Origin: a virus
DNA length: 21,478 nucleotides
Direction: 5' to 3' (one strand)
Virus record (IMG/VR): IMGVR_UViG_3300012920_010783
Span: 1 to 21,478 of that record
Part shown: piece by piece, positions 5,822 through 11,508 of the stretch
Numbering within the stretch: the first letter of the stretch is position 1
Layout of the letters: each line of letters starts with the position of its first letter
Notes under the pieces: generated by a model
The model's database searches: none
Told to the model about the DNA's origin: nothing
Seen by the model: only the letters and a program-made list of their open reading frames with translations
Translations under genes and position numbers: made by a program

Positions 5822-6367
5822 TCAATAATAATTTTTTGTATAAAAACAAACGTCCCTCGCAATACCGCCATAAACATTTTCTTTTTTCAAAATAGCTTCT
5901 TGGTATACTCCAAAAAATCTTGCCGCTGGGCCCAGTGCCATTTTTTTTGCTAAAAGATTTGATGCGCGAGAGACCCCTCTGAGCTTTTTGAATTTAAAAT
6001 ACTTTTGATACGTATCGCACATCCAAAAAAATTGCTTCATAGGAATTATTGAGAAAGGCTTTTTAATGCTATTGAGGACACCATAGCTCATTATATTTGA
6101 GTTGCCATAAAAAAAATAAAACCACATATAGCAGACTTTGCCTTCAAAGCTAACTTTCCAGCCCTGTATATCTCTTTCTTTTAGCAATTGTAACTTAAAA
6201 CTATCTTCGGTTTCTTCATCTGAAAATTGTATTGACCAATTCCTTTCCTTGCAAGCAGAAATTATTTCTGATGCACAAAATTTTGCCGAGGTCAGACTAA
6301 AGCCCGTCATAATTTTTGAATTTTGGGCCTCCACTAATATTGGGCAAGCCCTCAGGTCGGGGCTCAC
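5822..6367 (-). CDS. Unknown protein, 181 aa, GTG start
   Basis: A GTG at 6367 overlaps the TGA of the preceding small gene (GTGA), the same overlap geometry used by its neighbours, which supports this start; an in-frame ATG at residue 20 is the alternative. The protein is soluble, rich in aromatics in the middle (VCYMWFYFFYGNSN), and later basic (YFKFKKLRGVSRASNLLAKK). I find no catalytic motif I trust and cannot name a family. The mixture of a beta-rich centre and a basic helix would fit a GNAT-like or nucleic-acid-binding protein, but this is a guess. It is separated by 26 bp from the downstream membrane-anchored nuclease gene. Confidence 0.6.
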   Translation of the reverse strand: MSPDLRACPILVEAQNSKIMTGFSLTSAKFCASEIISACKERNWSIQFSDEETEDSFKLQLLKERDIQGWKVSFEGKVCYMWFYFFYGNSNIMSYGVLNSIKKPFSIIPMKQFFWMCDTYQKYFKFKKLRGVSRASNLLAKKMALGPAARFFGVYQEAILKKENVYGGIARDVCFYTKNYY

Positions 6368-6552
6368 TTTATTTTTTCGGGAGACTTAGTCCTTCTAATT
6401 TTTAAGCGTTTTACATCTGGGTCTTTCCAGCGTTTGAGTGTTGCTTTTAGCTTATTAAGCCTTTCCTCTGCTTCCATTTTTGTATAATAATTGCGTTCTT
6501 CTATTCGCCGACCATTTCTAGTGACGACATACCATTTTATATCTTCTTCCAT
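6364..6552 (-). CDS. Small basic phage protein, 62 aa
   Basis: Sixty-two residues beginning MEEDIKWYVVTRNGRRIE and continuing with a charged helix (KMEAEERLNKLKATLKRW) and a basic tail. The layout, a short beta hairpin reading WYVVTRNGRRIEERNYYT then an amphipathic helix with Ala/Glu/Lys, is common in small conserved phage proteins of unknown role. It starts 1 bp after the stop of the membrane peptide gene upstream and overlaps the next gene through GTGA, so it belongs to one translationally linked chain. Confidence 0.7.
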   Translation of the reverse strand: MEEDIKWYVVTRNGRRIEERNYYTKMEAEERLNKLKATLKRWKDPDVKRLKIRRTKSPEKIK

Positions 6553-6553
6553 T

Positions 6554-6718
6554 TTATTGTAGTATTTTAGATCTAATTGAACTTAAAACCCTAGAGGTCT
6601 CAAGTTGTTTGTTTCGATAATATACGCTAATCGGTAAAGACAGCGAAAATCCAATTGATAAAATTATGCATATTGTTCCTAGAAAGGCCCAAACTGAGCT
6701 TAATGCAATTTCAAGCAT
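6554..6718 (-). CDS. Small single-pass membrane peptide, 54 aa
   Basis: ATG at 6718 lies 8 bp inside the end of the preceding nuclease-like gene, and the TAA at 6554-6556 is followed one base later by the next ATG. The 54-residue product has one long hydrophobic helix at about 3-33 (SSVWAFLGTICIILSIGF and onward) then a charged C-terminal part containing YYRNKQLETSRVL. It could be a holin-like, toxin-like or scaffold peptide; sequence alone does not decide. The tight packing on both sides supports a real gene. Confidence 0.62.
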   Translation of the reverse strand: MLEIALSSVWAFLGTICIILSIGFSLSLPISVYYRNKQLETSRVLSSIRSKILQ

Positions 6719-7205
6719 TTGATGTGGGTTTTTGCCAGACTTGGGCAGACTTTAGCTTAAGCAAATCATGGGTCTGTATTTGAGTCAACTTTTCTCGTGT
6801 ATTTGGCCTGCGAAATACTCTATATTTAGCTTTCCAAGGATCGGTCACGAAAGGAAGGTCAAATCTTGCTAAATTTTTTGCAGAAAGGTATTCCACTAAT
6901 TCTTTTCTATTTACTAATATATATGAGTCTGAGGTTTCAAACGCAATAAAGGCAGCTCTTCCGTATATCCATCCCTCGCCACCTCTTTTATTGGTGAACT
7001 CAATCCAAATCCACTTGTCAAAAGATTTATTCTTAAATTTTTTCTTTGTTTTTAAGTCTACCTCGATACCCTTTCGCGATGGAGTATCGAAAATAAACTG
7101 AACATTTTCTTTTTTAAGAAGAGATGTGGCTCTTTTAGGTCTGTAGCCTTTTTGTATAGCAATATCTTTAAACATATCGAATGTATTTGGTCTTTTTTCT
7201 GTCAT
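6711..7205 (-). CDS. Unknown protein with PD-(D/E)xK-nuclease-like pattern, 164 aa
   Basis: A 164-residue basic protein. The segment GIEVDLKTKKK (46-56) followed by WIWIEFTN (66-73), GGEGWIYGRAAFIAFE and ILVNRKELVEYL is the arrangement seen in several phage proteins with a restriction-endonuclease-like core: an acidic residue on one strand, E-x-D-x-K, then a hydrophobic strand with an acidic residue. I infer a possible nuclease or nuclease-derived DNA-binding role. The start has AGGG 5 nt upstream as a modest ribosome-binding site. Its 3' end overlaps the membrane peptide gene by 8 bp. The family name is unknown to me. Confidence 0.68.
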   Translation of the reverse strand: MTEKRPNTFDMFKDIAIQKGYRPKRATSLLKKENVQFIFDTPSRKGIEVDLKTKKKFKNKSFDKWIWIEFTNKRGGEGWIYGRAAFIAFETSDSYILVNRKELVEYLSAKNLARFDLPFVTDPWKAKYRVFRRPNTREKLTQIQTHDLLKLKSAQVWQKPTSNA

Positions 7206-7212
7206 TTTAACC

Positions 7213-7632
7213 CTAAAAACGTATAAAGGGATCAGTGGATTGATCGCTTTGAAAATCTGAGGGTCTATTTATATTTGAGTTAATATAATCTATAATATTC
7301 ATTGAATTTGGTAATTCTACTGTGCCTCCTTGGATTTCTTGTTGATAGCGTACTTCAGCCATATCATATTCATATATATGTGGGGGCTGAGACCAGTTTT
7401 CCCTCATCGCAAGACGATTTGGGCGAACCAGTGGCATATGATACAGTTTTACATGTATTGGCACTTTCTTGACCGCAGAAGAAATATGTTTATTTGCTTG
7501 ATCTACAACAGGAATTACTTCTTGCCTAGTGATTGTTCCATCGTTTGATCTTTGTACCTTGGTTGGGACTAATGGAACTGTCGAAAGACAGCCTGTGAAA
7601 AATGTAGTAGTTAAGAGAAAAATATATTTCAT
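7213..7632 (-). CDS. Predicted lipoprotein, 139 aa
   Basis: From the ATG at 7632 the protein starts MKYIFLLTTTFFTGC, a lipoprotein signal peptide with lipobox FTGC and Cys15 lipidated. In-frame ATGs at 7638 and 7650 would add MV or MCRFMV in front; the signal-peptide architecture favours 7632. The mature part has no transmembrane segment, contains VPIHVKLYHMPLVRPN and a Ser/Asp/Gln-rich tail, and matches no family I know. Its first four residues match those of the second lipoprotein in the window (MKY plus Leu/Ile), but the mature domains look unrelated. Role unknown; envelope location is the main inference. No Shine-Dalgarno is seen. Confidence 0.73.
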   Translation of the reverse strand: MKYIFLLTTTFFTGCLSTVPLVPTKVQRSNDGTITRQEVIPVVDQANKHISSAVKKVPIHVKLYHMPLVRPNRLAMRENWSQPPHIYEYDMAEVRYQQEIQGGTVELPNSMNIIDYINSNINRPSDFQSDQSTDPFIRF

Positions 7633-7670
7633 TACCATAAATCTACACATTAATGTTAATCTTAAGCACT

Positions 7671-7880
7671 TTATGATTTACTCTTTTGAGTAACTCGATC
7701 AATTTGTTCCTGAGTATAGACATCAAAACCCAACTGATCTAACCAAGACTTATGCACGGGGACGATGGTTTCTGATCCGACAAATCTTCCTAACTCTTTA
7801 TAAGTTAAATGCGTAAATGAGGTGGAACCTTTCTTTCTTCCACGCTTAGAGTTATTCTGAACTTCTTTTCTAACTTTCAT
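7671..7880 (-). CDS. Small basic protein with AT-hook-like motif, 69 aa
   Basis: Sixty-nine residues. The N-terminus is basic and includes KRGRKKGSTSF (residues 12-22), whose RGRKKG core is AT-hook-like, followed by THLTYKELGRFVGSETIVPVHKSW, a compact alpha/beta segment. Many marine phages carry small proteins of the form KRGRPKGSTSF then a short domain, of unknown role. DNA binding is an inference from the basic motif. The ATG is only 6 nt from a well-formed -10, so the mRNA is probably leaderless. The lipoprotein gene lies 20 bp downstream. Confidence 0.73.
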   Translation of the reverse strand: MKVRKEVQNNSKRGRKKGSTSFTHLTYKELGRFVGSETIVPVHKSWLDQLGFDVYTQEQIDRVTQKSKS

Positions 7881-7886
7881 TTATAT

Positions 7887-7915
7887 ATTATATATCGAAA
7901 TACTTAAAAAGTCAA
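7887..7915 (-). promoter_or_regulatory. Sigma70-like promoter, leaderless configuration
   Basis: On the minus strand TTGACT (7915-7910) and TATAAT (7892-7887) are separated by exactly 17 nt. Only six bases (atataa) lie between the -10 and the ATG at 7880, so transcription should begin at or next to the start codon. Confidence 0.82.
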
Positions 7916-7939
7916 TAAAAATTATTTTTTATTTATAAT

Positions 7940-8110
7940 TTATGAAATTTCTAATAGATTTAAAAACTTTTCCCGTTCTGCAGGGCTTTTTTCTTTATAT
8001 TGTTTTTTTAGAGATTTAAAAATGAATTTTTCTGGCACGATCTCTCCTTCGTCCATTTTTTTAATTTTTTTAGCTAACTTCCGTAGTCTTTTAATTAATG
8101 ATCCGTTCAT
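7940..8110 (-). CDS. Small basic helical phage protein, 56 aa
   Basis: ATG at 8110 overlaps the TGA of the 348-residue unknown gene (ATGA), so it is translationally coupled. The 56 residues begin MNGSLIKRLRKLAKKIKKMD and continue to KSLKKQYKEKSPAEREKFLN, two amphipathic Lys-rich helices. No cysteine, no membrane segment. Short proteins of this kind are common in phage accessory blocks and can be nucleic-acid-binding or adaptor peptides; I cannot name a family. The next gene starts 60 bp later from its own promoter. Confidence 0.68.
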   Translation of the reverse strand: MNGSLIKRLRKLAKKIKKMDEGEIVPEKFIFKSLKKQYKEKSPAEREKFLNLLEIS

Positions 8111-9153
8111 AATATATTTGATAAAAAGGCTATATTTGAAAATTCTACACCAACATCGTGTGCGATATTTAAGTTTGGGTGTGTGACGCTTAGGAAATAA
8201 TTATTGGGATACATTGCTGCAAGATCGTCATAGTTTTTATGATATTCTGCGTTATATAAAGGTAACAAGAAAACCGAATCTAATATGGAGAAATCCAACG
8301 CATTCGGCGCTGACTCATCGACGAAGTTATTAAATTTTATTTTATCTAACGAAAGCTTACTGTCAGCAACTACCTTTTCAATTTTAGACAAACATTCTTC
8401 AATTCTGCCATCCAATTCTTTGTCATCAAAAAAAGAATAAATTAATTGCGGATTATCTGTTACAATGTATTTCTCGTCACCGTAATTAATTGGTGCTACA
8501 GAATCTAAAGACCTAAAATATCTAGAAATATTCGTTTGGTTATCGGGTGCCGAAAATGTCACAACATTTTCAAAATTGAAAAATTTTTTTAGATCTTCAA
8601 CGACTGATGGATTTTTGTCTTCTAAAGCTTTTGAAATAAGTATAAAATTATCACACACGCAAAATTCATTAAAAGACAGATTGTGCGGGGTTTGTACATA
8701 CATAGTCGCATTGTCGAGGTCTGGAAGACTGCTTCTTAATTGATCTAGGCCTTTGTCTATAAAGCTTGAGGCTTCTTTGCATTCAAATTTTGTTAATTGA
8801 ATACCTTCTGTGCTAAATAAAAATTGCCTTGGGCTAGGGTTGCCATGCTTTACTTTAATTGAGCTATCTAAAATAAAAATTTCATTTTGCTCTACTTCAA
8901 TGTTTTTTAGTGTTAAGTCAAAATGTTTAGATTCTGTTATTATTTTTATTTTGTAAAATATTCTGAACGTTTTTACTAAATGATTAAAAAGTGATATATA
9001 ATTATTTAATTTATTTTCATCTTCTATCCTTAGAGAGTACGGGCTAACCATACAGATGGCTTTCCCTGAATTTTCCCAACCCGAATGATTGTGTACATTT
9101 TCGTCTCTAGCGAAAATGTTTGATCTAATTTTTGTAAAATCTATACTATGCAC
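8107..9153 (-). CDS. Unknown 348-aa protein, faint agmatine-deiminase-like C-terminus
   Basis: A 348-residue soluble protein starting at GTG 9153 (no ATG is available nearby). I do not firmly recognise it. The C-terminal 70 residues, with LDFSILDSVFLLPLYN, then an AxxYPNNYFLSV strand and a His-Asp-x-Gly segment, recall the end of agmatine deiminase, where YxNFLIxNxxVLVPxY is followed by a FPGxxVVGI strand and a GxxHC catalytic motif. Here the final His-Cys pair is absent (GVEFSN instead). A middle segment (FCVCDNFILISKA) could be the equivalent strand of another repeat. If the link is right it is a non-catalytic pentein-fold relative. TATAAT ends 4 nt upstream of the GTG. The downstream peptide gene is coupled by ATGA. 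Confidence 0.62.
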   Translation of the reverse strand: MHSIDFTKIRSNIFARDENVHNHSGWENSGKAICMVSPYSLRIEDENKLNNYISLFNHLVKTFRIFYKIKIITESKHFDLTLKNIEVEQNEIFILDSSIKVKHGNPSPRQFLFSTEGIQLTKFECKEASSFIDKGLDQLRSSLPDLDNATMYVQTPHNLSFNEFCVCDNFILISKALEDKNPSVVEDLKKFFNFENVVTFSAPDNQTNISRYFRSLDSVAPINYGDEKYIVTDNPQLIYSFFDDKELDGRIEECLSKIEKVVADSKLSLDKIKFNNFVDESAPNALDFSILDSVFLLPLYNAEYHKNYDDLAAMYPNNYFLSVTHPNLNIAHDVGVEFSNIAFLSNIL

Positions 9154-9186
9154 GTCTATTATAAATAATTATTTAATTTATTCTAG

Positions 9187-9651
9187 TTAATTCAATATCT
9201 CTGTTAAGATGTTGGCTTTGTTGAGTAGGTCTATTCCCTCTGAGTTTCTGTAAAGTTTGCCGTATACTACTCTTGATATCTCTGATTGTATGATAAGTTT
9301 GGCGCACTCTATACATGGTGAGATGGTTACATACATGGTGGCTCCCACACTTGATTGCGTTGATTTCGCTAATTTTGTAATAGCATTGCTTTCTGCATGT
9401 AGAACTTCAGGTTTAGTTATTAAGGCGTTTGAAGGGTGATTGCTTAAGCTTTTTGGAGCTATAGACTCTGGCATAATACTCGTTTCACAAGTGTTGTCAA
9501 AGCCTCTTGGGGTACCGTTATAACCATCTGATATAATCGCTCCATCTTTAACAATTAGACATCCTACTTTTTTGCGATTTGCTTTTGATAACTTGCCCCA
9601 TCTCTGGGCCATATCTATATAAGCTCTGTCTAGGCTCAACTGATCTGCCAT
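9187..9651 (-). CDS. dCMP deaminase (ComEB family)
   Basis: A 154-residue zinc-dependent cytidine/deoxycytidylate deaminase. Motifs: VGCLIVKDGAIISDGYNGTPRG at the N-terminus (split here: VGCLIVKD, DGYNGTPRG), H85-A-E87 (zinc ligand and proton shuttle), and SPCIEC at 111-116 with C113 and C116 as the other zinc ligands. It converts dCMP to dUMP, feeding dTMP synthesis, a common phage function. It begins one base after the stop of the UvdE-like gene, so both are on one message. The segment between the GYNGTPRG and HAE motifs is long, as in phage T4-type enzymes. Confidence 0.93.
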   Translation of the reverse strand: MADQLSLDRAYIDMAQRWGKLSKANRKKVGCLIVKDGAIISDGYNGTPRGFDNTCETSIMPESIAPKSLSNHPSNALITKPEVLHAESNAITKLAKSTQSSVGATMYVTISPCIECAKLIIQSEISRVVYGKLYRNSEGIDLLNKANILTEILN

Positions 9652-10755
9652 TTAAAAACCGTAAATTGCATTAAAGTCTTTGCCACCTTTTGATTTAATG
9701 GCTCTTTTAATGGTTTTATGAGCTAGGTCAATTTCGCTTTCCTCAAGATCATCTTCATTTATATCTACATCTACAGATAAGAATTCATCAAACGTACTGA
9801 TATCTAATGTGGATTCTTCTACCGTATCCCCTCTCATAGATAGAATATTTTTATCACTTTCTGCTCCCATGCAAATCCAGTTTAAGGGCATGCCAAAATC
9901 ATCTGCTTCTTCTGAAAAAGCAGACTCACTTGGCTCTTCATCCCAGATGAAAAAGGGTCTCATTCCCTCTGACCAAGTGTGAGCAAACGCCTGAACGTTT
10001 TGCATGTCGGTAACTTGCTCTCCGCCTACTTCAGACGGATTAAGTTTATGGTTTAAAATATTATAAGAGAGCGAGAAAAATTTTCCATACTCCCCTCCGC
10101 TATACAGGTGGAACCATTTAAATAAATTACCGCAATTCCAGCAACCAGTTTTCTCATTTGTGATAACTATTCTATTTTGTGCGGTCTCTGAGATTTCTTC
10201 GAAAGCATCGTAAAATGTATCCACAACATTTTTTAATTTAATTTCTTCACTTTCGTTTACGGAATTATTTACTTGAATAATAATTGGAGAGCTGAGGTCT
10301 GGAGAGAGTTCAAATAAGTCAAAAATTGTCGACCATAAATTGATTTTCGCAGCGGATTTTTTCATAGTGGCAGTTGTTCCACAAAGATGAGTAACTTTTG
10401 AAAGATCAACCGAGATATCAATATTATATTTTCTAGCTAATATTCCAATTTTCTTTAATTCACGAATGATATTCTCATGGTTAGGCAGGTCTTTAATCGA
10501 ACAGGGAATTGCTTCGTCATGCAAAAGTGGAATCAAGTCATGGTATATGGAATAATGCTTTATTCCATTCGCGTGGCAGTATTTTATAGTTTTCTGTGCA
10601 ACTGCTGCATTGTGCTCGATTATTTTGCCTAAATCTTCTGCTGATTCTTCTACTGATTTGGAGGTAAAACTTTTTTTAGAAAAGTTTCTGAAAACACAAT
10701 TACTATCATTTTTTGATAGCAGGGAGCTTGAATGCAACAATCCGTAATTATTCAT
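9652..10755 (-). CDS. UvdE-like TIM-barrel protein with altered metal site
   Basis: The 367-residue product resembles UV damage endonuclease UvdE: near residues 40-75 EHNAAVAQKTIKYC then GIKHYSIYHDLIPLLH match the family pattern (ILxYNxxHGIKxFRxSSDLxPL), and later parts follow the same barrel strands (IGILARKYNIDISVD; NRIVITNE; LNHKLN; HTWSEGM). Yet most metal-ligand positions of UvdE appear replaced: MHPGQF reads VDLSKV, IHVGG reads IQVNN, LENDD reads ITNEK, and KIHYS reads FFIWD. It is thus probably not a standard UvdE nuclease. I chose ATG 10755, with a TGTAAT box 7 nt upstream, over a TTG at 10773. The next gene, dCMP deaminase, abuts its stop. Confidence 0.72.
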   Translation of the reverse strand: MNNYGLLHSSSLLSKNDSNCVFRNFSKKSFTSKSVEESAEDLGKIIEHNAAVAQKTIKYCHANGIKHYSIYHDLIPLLHDEAIPCSIKDLPNHENIIRELKKIGILARKYNIDISVDLSKVTHLCGTTATMKKSAAKINLWSTIFDLFELSPDLSSPIIIQVNNSVNESEEIKLKNVVDTFYDAFEEISETAQNRIVITNEKTGCWNCGNLFKWFHLYSGGEYGKFFSLSYNILNHKLNPSEVGGEQVTDMQNVQAFAHTWSEGMRPFFIWDEEPSESAFSEEADDFGMPLNWICMGAESDKNILSMRGDTVEESTLDISTFDEFLSVDVDINEDDLEESEIDLAHKTIKRAIKSKGGKDFNAIYGF

Positions 10756-10762
10756 ACTATCA

Positions 10763-10769
10763 ATTACAC
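10763..10769 (-). promoter_or_regulatory. TGTAAT box 7 nt before UvdE-like gene
   Basis: On the minus strand: GTGTAAT, TGATAGT, ATG at 10755. A TTGATT lies 16 nt further upstream (10790-10785), making this the one box with a fair -35 partner. Confidence 0.58.
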
Positions 10770-10786
10770 TCAAGCCCCCCTACTAA

Positions 10787-11089
10787 TCAAAATAATTCTT
10801 CGGGAACTTCAGAAGCGAGGGCTGGCTCTGCTTGCTCGACTTTAACCTCGGGGGCATTATTCGATTGCATATCCTTCGACTTATAGATAATTAAGTCTGG
10901 CGCTCTTTCGTTTTCTCCCTTGTGTTTGTTGGCAAAAATTACAACCTTGTGAACAACTTCTTGACCAAGCTCCTTGGTCTTAAAGTGTCCGGTGAGGTAA
11001 TCTGTACTGCCGCGTTTTCTCCACAGTGCTCCCATCTCTCGATCAGACCATTCTGTATTCTTCTTAGTATTACTATTTTCTTCAGTCAT
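10787..11089 (-). CDS. DUF736-like small phage protein, 100 aa
   Basis: From ATG 11089 the product begins MTEENSNTKKNTEWSDREMG. The core, GALWRKRGSTDYLTGHF then VVIFANKHKGENERAPDLIIYKS, resembles the DUF736 pattern of phage and plasmid proteins (a strand with GxL/Wxx...YLxG, then VxxFxNKxK...PDYxVY). That family is small, beta-rich and of unknown role, sometimes near replication genes. The C-terminal third is acidic and Ala/Pro/Glu-rich (ending SEVPEELF), reminiscent of the acidic tails of ssDNA-binding proteins. An in-frame upstream ATG at 11125 lies within the promoter -35 and is unlikely to be used. The gene begins the leftward block. Confidence 0.75.
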   Translation of the reverse strand: MTEENSNTKKNTEWSDREMGALWRKRGSTDYLTGHFKTKELGQEVVHKVVIFANKHKGENERAPDLIIYKSKDMQSNNAPEVKVEQAEPALASEVPEELF

Positions 11090-11096
11090 GCCATAT

Positions 11097-11125
11097 ATAT
11101 TATCATAGTATATATAGTTTGTCAA
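11097..11125 (-). promoter_or_regulatory. Strong sigma70-like promoter, leaderless configuration
   Basis: On the minus strand a perfect TTGACA (11125-11120), a 17-nt spacer, and TAATAT (11102-11097) preceded by TGA, an extended -10. Seven bases (atatggc) separate the -10 from ATG 11089, so the message probably starts at the ATG. It drives the leftward accessory block. Confidence 0.87.
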
Positions 11126-11133
11126 GCTTTTTT

Positions 11134-11140
11134 GTGTAAA
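11134..11140 (+). promoter_or_regulatory. TGTAAA box 7 nt before first rightward gene
   Basis: Plus strand: GTGTAAA, AAATAAT, ATG at 11148. It lies back-to-back with the leftward promoter at 11097-11125, forming a divergent control region. No -35 at the normal distance. Confidence 0.5.
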
Positions 11141-11147
11141 AAATAAT

Positions 11148-11462
11148 ATGGATTTAATAATTCATGGCAGTTTAACTACTCCTCCTAGCCAAATATATTG
11201 TTTTAGGGACATAAGTCTTTATGCTAAATGTTTTTTAAAAAGTGAAGTATACGTTGAGTGTCATAAAGATAAAATTGATGAATATTGGTATTGGCTAAAA
11301 GAAAATAATGCGTACGATTTTGTGGATGGAATAATTAAAACGAATGAAATATATGGATTTAAGGTCGGGCCAAAGAGTAAAAGTAATTTAAAGATAAAAT
11401 CTATAGACTATTTCAATCAACCGTTCATACTCAAGATACTTTCTAAAACATTTGGAATATAG
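11148..11462 (+). CDS. Unknown protein, 104 aa
   Basis: The first rightward gene after the divergent region. The product begins MDLIIHGSLTTPPSQIYCFRD and has no signal peptide or membrane helix. It includes YVECHKDKIDEYWYWLKENN and GFKVGPKSKSNLKIKS. A loose resemblance to small HAD-like phage proteins (a WLKENN helix followed by a short strand) is not strong enough to name. Support comes from the preceding TGTAAA box, the clean start and its position 46 bp ahead of the tail-tip operon. Confidence 0.58.
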   Translation: MDLIIHGSLTTPPSQIYCFRDISLYAKCFLKSEVYVECHKDKIDEYWYWLKENNAYDFVDGIIKTNEIYGFKVGPKSKSNLKIKSIDYFNQPFILKILSKTFGI

Positions 11463-11493
11463 TGTGTGATTGATTATAATATTTGCAACTATA

Positions 11494-11500
11494 GTGTAAA
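11494..11500 (+). promoter_or_regulatory. TGTAAA box 8 nt before the tail-tip operon
   Basis: Plus strand: GTGTAAA, TATATTAT, ATG at 11509. It is the only promoter-like signal found for the roughly 8.7-kb tail-tip operon. A second TATAAT at 11475-11480 could start a transcript with a short leader instead. Confidence 0.5.
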
Positions 11501-11508
11501 TATATTAT

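Noticed and set aside
5796-5825. TTGAAA-16-TATAAT promoter for the membrane-anchored nuclease gene
   Set aside because: The -10 ends two bases before the ATG, so transcription would start inside the first codons. It is probably chance in an AT-rich gap, and I found no later in-frame start that would rescue it.
10756-10773. TTG start of the UvdE-like gene at 10773
   Set aside because: The extra codons contain the TGTAAT box, and the ATG at 10755 has the same spacing from the box as five other genes.
11501-11508. T4-type late promoter (TATAAATA) before the tail genes
   Set aside because: The sequence TATATTAT does not match TATAAATA, and other box-led genes lack it. The shared element is TGTAA further upstream.
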